Origin: Pandoraea pulmonicola
Lineage (GTDB): Bacteria > Pseudomonadota > Gammaproteobacteria > Burkholderiales > Burkholderiaceae
DNA: 64,000 bases
Assembly: GCF_000815105.2 (NCBI RefSeq)
Contig: NZ_CP010310.2
Location: 3,968,001-4,032,000, forward strand
Direction of reading: 5' to 3'
Under the pieces are notes generated by a model. That model was not told where the DNA came from. It did no database searches and was given only the letters and a program-made list of their open reading frames with translations. Shown here one piece after another: positions 58,846-64,000 of this stretch (the stretch's first letter is position 1; each line of letters opens with the position of its first letter). The position numbers and the translations under genes were made by a program.

Positions 58846-60009
58846 TCACCGCTTGAATCCCGCCGCTCCCGTCACCTGCACATCCGGTCCGCGCAGCGAA
58901 TAGACAAGGCCCGCATTGTTGGCAGCGGCGCCCGTCAGCATGCCTTGCGTCGTCAGCGTGCAGTTGCCGCCCGTGCAAGCACCGCCCGTCACGTTTTGCG
59001 TCAGTGTAATGAATGCGGCACGCGAGCCATCGGCGCCGACTGTCGTCGTGCCCGCCCCCGTCACGTATTTCGGCCCGGCGTTCATCGCAATGTTCAGGTT
59101 CGGCGTAACGCTGTAGCTTCCGCTCACAAACGCGATCGACAGCGAGCCGGAGAGCTGCCCGATCGCGCCCGTCAATCGATCGATGGCAGGCGTTGCGCCG
59201 GCAAGCGTGTACGTCATCGTGCCCGAAACGGGCAGCGCGGCGTCCGGTGTCAGGCGCCCTACGACATAAGGCATGCCCGACGGCAGCGTCGTGAGATCGA
59301 TCGGCAATCCATGATCCGTCACGGTGCCCGCCACCCAGCGCCCCCAACCAAGATCGTTGAGGTGACCGGCATTCGCAGCCGTAACCGCGGAGTTCACCAT
59401 GAACGGCGAAGTTGTGCCGGTGAACTTCGTCAATACACTCTGCGAATCGAAGACGGCAGGACCAACGCCGAGATTGGCAATACCGTCCGAGCCCCAGTTG
59501 GCGAACGTGTAGCCCGCACCACTCAGCAAAGGCAGGACGACGACGGGCGGAGGCAGCGTCGGGATTTCCGGCGAGGCCGGCACAGCGATGGGGATCACGA
59601 TGTCGGGATCCCCCTTGGGCCCACTGGGCTGAGCCGTCAAAAACACCGGCCGCGGCGCGAACAGCAACCCCGGGTTCACCGGCAGGACGACGACAGGGGG
59701 TGTCATGTTCTGCGGCGTGAATCCGAACCGGCCCGGACCAAACGTCTGTGCCCCGCCAGGATTCGTCACGTTGATCAACCCGTCCAACACTTGCACGTAG
59801 GTTCCGGTGCTGCCCGCCACCGGCGCAACACCCGGCGTCACAGGCCCGGCCGGTTGGGTCGACGACGAATTGACAGACTGCATGAAGCGACTGAAATCCA
59901 ACGTCTGCGCAAATACCGCGCCCGTCGCGCAGAACGTCGCTCCGGCCATGAGCCCCGCGAGGCCGCGCGCCAGCCAACCGCGCTGAAAGGTGGATGTCGA
60001 GAGCTTCAT
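58846..60009 (-). CDS. secreted protein with TbpB-like C-terminal beta-barrel, candidate Slam (type XI) cargo
   Basis: Predicted exported protein of 387 residues from ATG 60009 (MKLSTSTFQRGWLARG). Signal peptide of about 34 residues ending AVFAQ, with no lipobox, so soluble rather than lipidated. A Pro/Val-rich middle region (about 95-180, VVVLPVNPG and PPPVVVLPLLSG) is followed from about 205 by strand-turn-strand repeats. These are WGRWVAGTVTDHG, PYVVGRLTPD, SGTMTYTLAGATPA, LSGSLSIAFVSGSYSV and a closing GMLTGAAANNAGLVYSL...GAAGFKR. That pattern resembles the small barrel domain of TbpB-like proteins that Slam translocators recognise. Two cysteines lie in GGACTGGNCT. It lies 61 bases downstream of the Slam-like gene. 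Function of the N-terminal part unknown. Confidence 0.7.
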   Translation of the reverse strand: MKLSTSTFQRGWLARGLAGLMAGATFCATGAVFAQTLDFSRFMQSVNSSSTQPAGPVTPGVAPVAGSTGTYVQVLDGLINVTNPGGAQTFGPGRFGFTPQNMTPPVVVLPVNPGLLFAPRPVFLTAQPSGPKGDPDIVIPIAVPASPEIPTLPPPVVVLPLLSGAGYTFANWGSDGIANLGVGPAVFDSQSVLTKFTGTTSPFMVNSAVTAANAGHLNDLGWGRWVAGTVTDHGLPIDLTTLPSGMPYVVGRLTPDAALPVSGTMTYTLAGATPAIDRLTGAIGQLSGSLSIAFVSGSYSVTPNLNIAMNAGPKYVTGAGTTTVGADGSRAAFITLTQNVTGGACTGGNCTLTTQGMLTGAAANNAGLVYSLRGPDVQVTGAAGFKR

Positions 60010-60070
60010 GATGTCCCCACGAAAAAGGGAATGGCGAAAGTGCGTGCCGCGCATCGCAGCGCACCGGAGA

Positions 60071-61468
60071 TCAACGGAAGTCATAACGCGCGACGATTTC
60101 GTAAACACTGCGGTGATAGTCGTACAGCGCAAGGTTCGAACGGCTGCGAGTGAAGCTGTACTGCGGCGTGATCGAGAATGCCTTCGTCACGAAGTAGGAA
60201 TACCCGGCGCGCACATCGAGCTGACGATCGAGACGCTCGACCAGAAACATGCTGTCGACGGCGTCGTAGTTGCGTCGCTCGAAGCTCACGTTCGTGAACA
60301 ACACCTGACTGGGCGTCACATGCCACTCGCCGCCCGCGCGCCCACCCCACAGGTGATTGCCGAACGCCGCCGCGTTGTCGTCCTTCGGACGCTCACGCCC
60401 CGCGTACATCGACGCGAATACCACCGGCGCGCCGTACACCGATGCGAATCCCTTGACGAGCGACGCCCCGCCGACCGCGCGGTTCACATCACGCGCATTG
60501 GTCCCCATATAGCGCAGCGGGGTGTATTGCGCGAACGCCGCCGCCTGCAGGCCATTGCCGAGGTCGCGCGTCCACTGCGCCGTGAAGCCATTCAGGTTGC
60601 GATAGCTCTCCGCATCGAGCCACATGTGCTGGTTCACGTACTGCAGGCCGAAGTTGTTGGCGCCCGACAGCCAGTTCGCGCCCAACTGCAGCGCGTAGCT
60701 ACCCTGATCGAACGCGCGCGCATTCTGCCCGTAACGGCGCACGTCGACGTCGGCGCCGGCGGAGACCACGAGGTTGTCCGTCACGGCGTGGCGCACCAAC
60801 ATCCCGCCGCTCACGTCGGCAAAGTTCGACGCCGTGCCGCGCGCCGCGCCATCGAGCACGAACACCAGGCCGCCAAGGGCGGGAATCGCAATCGAGCCGT
60901 TGGTCGTCGCGTTGTTCGCATTGGTGTCCCGGCCGAAACTGCCCTGCACATAGCCACTCCACGCGGTGCGCTTGCCGACCGGCGCGTCGATGGCATTCAG
61001 GTAGGCCTGAATGACGGGACGCACGCCCTCGGGGACGTCATGCGACGCAACGCTCTGGAATTCGCGCCGGGCCTCCTCACGCTGGCCGAGCAGGAAGTAT
61101 GTCCGTCCGAGCTCGAGGTGCGTGGGGCCGTCGTCCGGGCGCGCCGCCGCGCTGCGTTTCAACGCCCGCGCCGCAACGTCCAGATGCCGGCTGTCGGCGG
61201 CCGCAATGCCGAGCAGATAGTCGTAGTCCGCGTTGCCCGCCAGTTGATCCTCCAGCGGCGCCAGCAACGCGTAGGCGCGATCGGGTGACTTCGCGCGCAT
61301 GAGCTCACGCGCCTGTTCGAGCGCCGCGTGGCTCGCCTCGGCGGAAACCACCACGGTATTCGATGAAATGGGCGCGTCAGCCGCCGAGGCCAACGGCACG
61401 CCAGCGGTGAAGACGACAGAAAGCACCGCTGCGGCGAACGCACCCCGGCCAAGCGTTAGAACGGACAT
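60071..61468 (-). CDS. Slam-like outer-membrane protein (TPR + DUF560 beta-barrel)
   Basis: Predicted surface-lipoprotein-assembly-modifier type translocator, 465 residues. Signal peptide (about 1-29) ending PLASA-ADA. Tetratricopeptide-like helices at about 45-150: EQARELMRAKSPDRAYALLA, YDYLLGIAAADSRHLDVAAR and PTHLELGRTYFLLGQREEAR. From about 160 there are alternating beta-strands typical of a 14-strand outer-membrane barrel. It starts with YVQGSFGRDTNANNATTNGS, the usual DUF560 entry, and ends SVYEIVARYDFR with a terminal aromatic. It lies upstream of a signal-peptide-bearing protein with a TbpB-like barrel, as in type XI secretion gene pairs. Other DUF560 proteins of unknown role exist, so the secretion function is inference. 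Confidence 0.75.
   Translation of the reverse strand: MSVLTLGRGAFAAAVLSVVFTAGVPLASAADAPISSNTVVVSAEASHAALEQARELMRAKSPDRAYALLAPLEDQLAGNADYDYLLGIAAADSRHLDVAARALKRSAAARPDDGPTHLELGRTYFLLGQREEARREFQSVASHDVPEGVRPVIQAYLNAIDAPVGKRTAWSGYVQGSFGRDTNANNATTNGSIAIPALGGLVFVLDGAARGTASNFADVSGGMLVRHAVTDNLVVSAGADVDVRRYGQNARAFDQGSYALQLGANWLSGANNFGLQYVNQHMWLDAESYRNLNGFTAQWTRDLGNGLQAAAFAQYTPLRYMGTNARDVNRAVGGASLVKGFASVYGAPVVFASMYAGRERPKDDNAAAFGNHLWGGRAGGEWHVTPSQVLFTNVSFERRNYDAVDSMFLVERLDRQLDVRAGYSYFVTKAFSITPQYSFTRSRSNLALYDYHRSVYEIVARYDFR

Positions 61469-64000
<2,532 letters not shown>

Overview
The window is high-GC DNA with the gene content and order of a beta-proteobacterium of the Burkholderiaceae. The run carA-(LysE)-carB-greA-DUF4149 / yhbY / rlmE-ftsH-folP-glmM-pstSCAB-phoUBR / ppk is a block I associate with Burkholderia, Pandoraea and relatives. 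The monomeric isocitrate dehydrogenase and the CblD-type pilin also fit. A Pandoraea-like genome is my best guess, but that is inference from gene content, not a database match.

Layout. (1) 1-9450: phosphate homeostasis. The end of polyphosphate kinase (ppk, +) converges on the long pstS-pstC-pstA-pstB-phoU-phoB-phoR operon (-), preceded by two PhoB-box candidates. (2) 9448-22090: core housekeeping genes, mostly on the minus strand: glmM, folP, ftsH, rlmE, greA, carB, a LysE-type exporter and carA, with yhbY on the plus strand. (3) 22284-26580: ureide/purine catabolism. A FadR-family repressor is divergent from dctA-allantoicase-ureidoglycolate lyase, with a near-perfect operator just downstream of the predicted dctA start site. 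(4) 26962-28282: an IS256-family element whose transposase has an in-frame amber codon just before the catalytic glutamate. (5) 28360-36590: a minus-strand operon for aerobic 2-aminobenzoate (anthranilate) degradation through CoA thioesters, including the fused monooxygenase/reductase, a thioesterase and a RidA-type deaminase.

(6) 36743-43482: a catabolic module of unknown substrate. It has an MHS-type transporter, a divergent MocR/PdxR-type regulator, and a tightly coupled M20 deacylase, APH-fold kinase and class-III PLP enzyme. I read it as deacylation, phosphorylation and phospho-elimination of a hydroxylated amine, with hydroxylysine-like compounds as the leading candidate. (7) 43786-47703: a second transporter plus M20 hydrolase pair with a divergent LysR regulator. 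(8) 47728-56613: a DHA2 drug-type exporter, propionyl-CoA synthetase, an MltD-like lytic transglycosylase, glyoxalase II, and a methyltransferase-rnhA-dnaQ set.

(9) 56614-58735: tRNA-Val(CAC) preceded by a structured leader and followed by a lone CblD-type pilus-tip gene. The block is closed by a broken second copy of the same tRNA, which suggests a small inserted or rearranged segment. (10) 58846-61468: a Slam-like outer-membrane protein with TPRs and a beta-barrel, next to a signal-peptide-bearing non-lipidated protein with a TbpB-like C-terminal barrel. This is a candidate type XI secretion pair. (11) 62067-64000: a monomeric NADP isocitrate dehydrogenase cut by the window end.

The items most worth following up are the Slam/cargo pair, the deacylase-kinase-lyase module with its shared regulator motif, and the tRNA-Val/CblD block.
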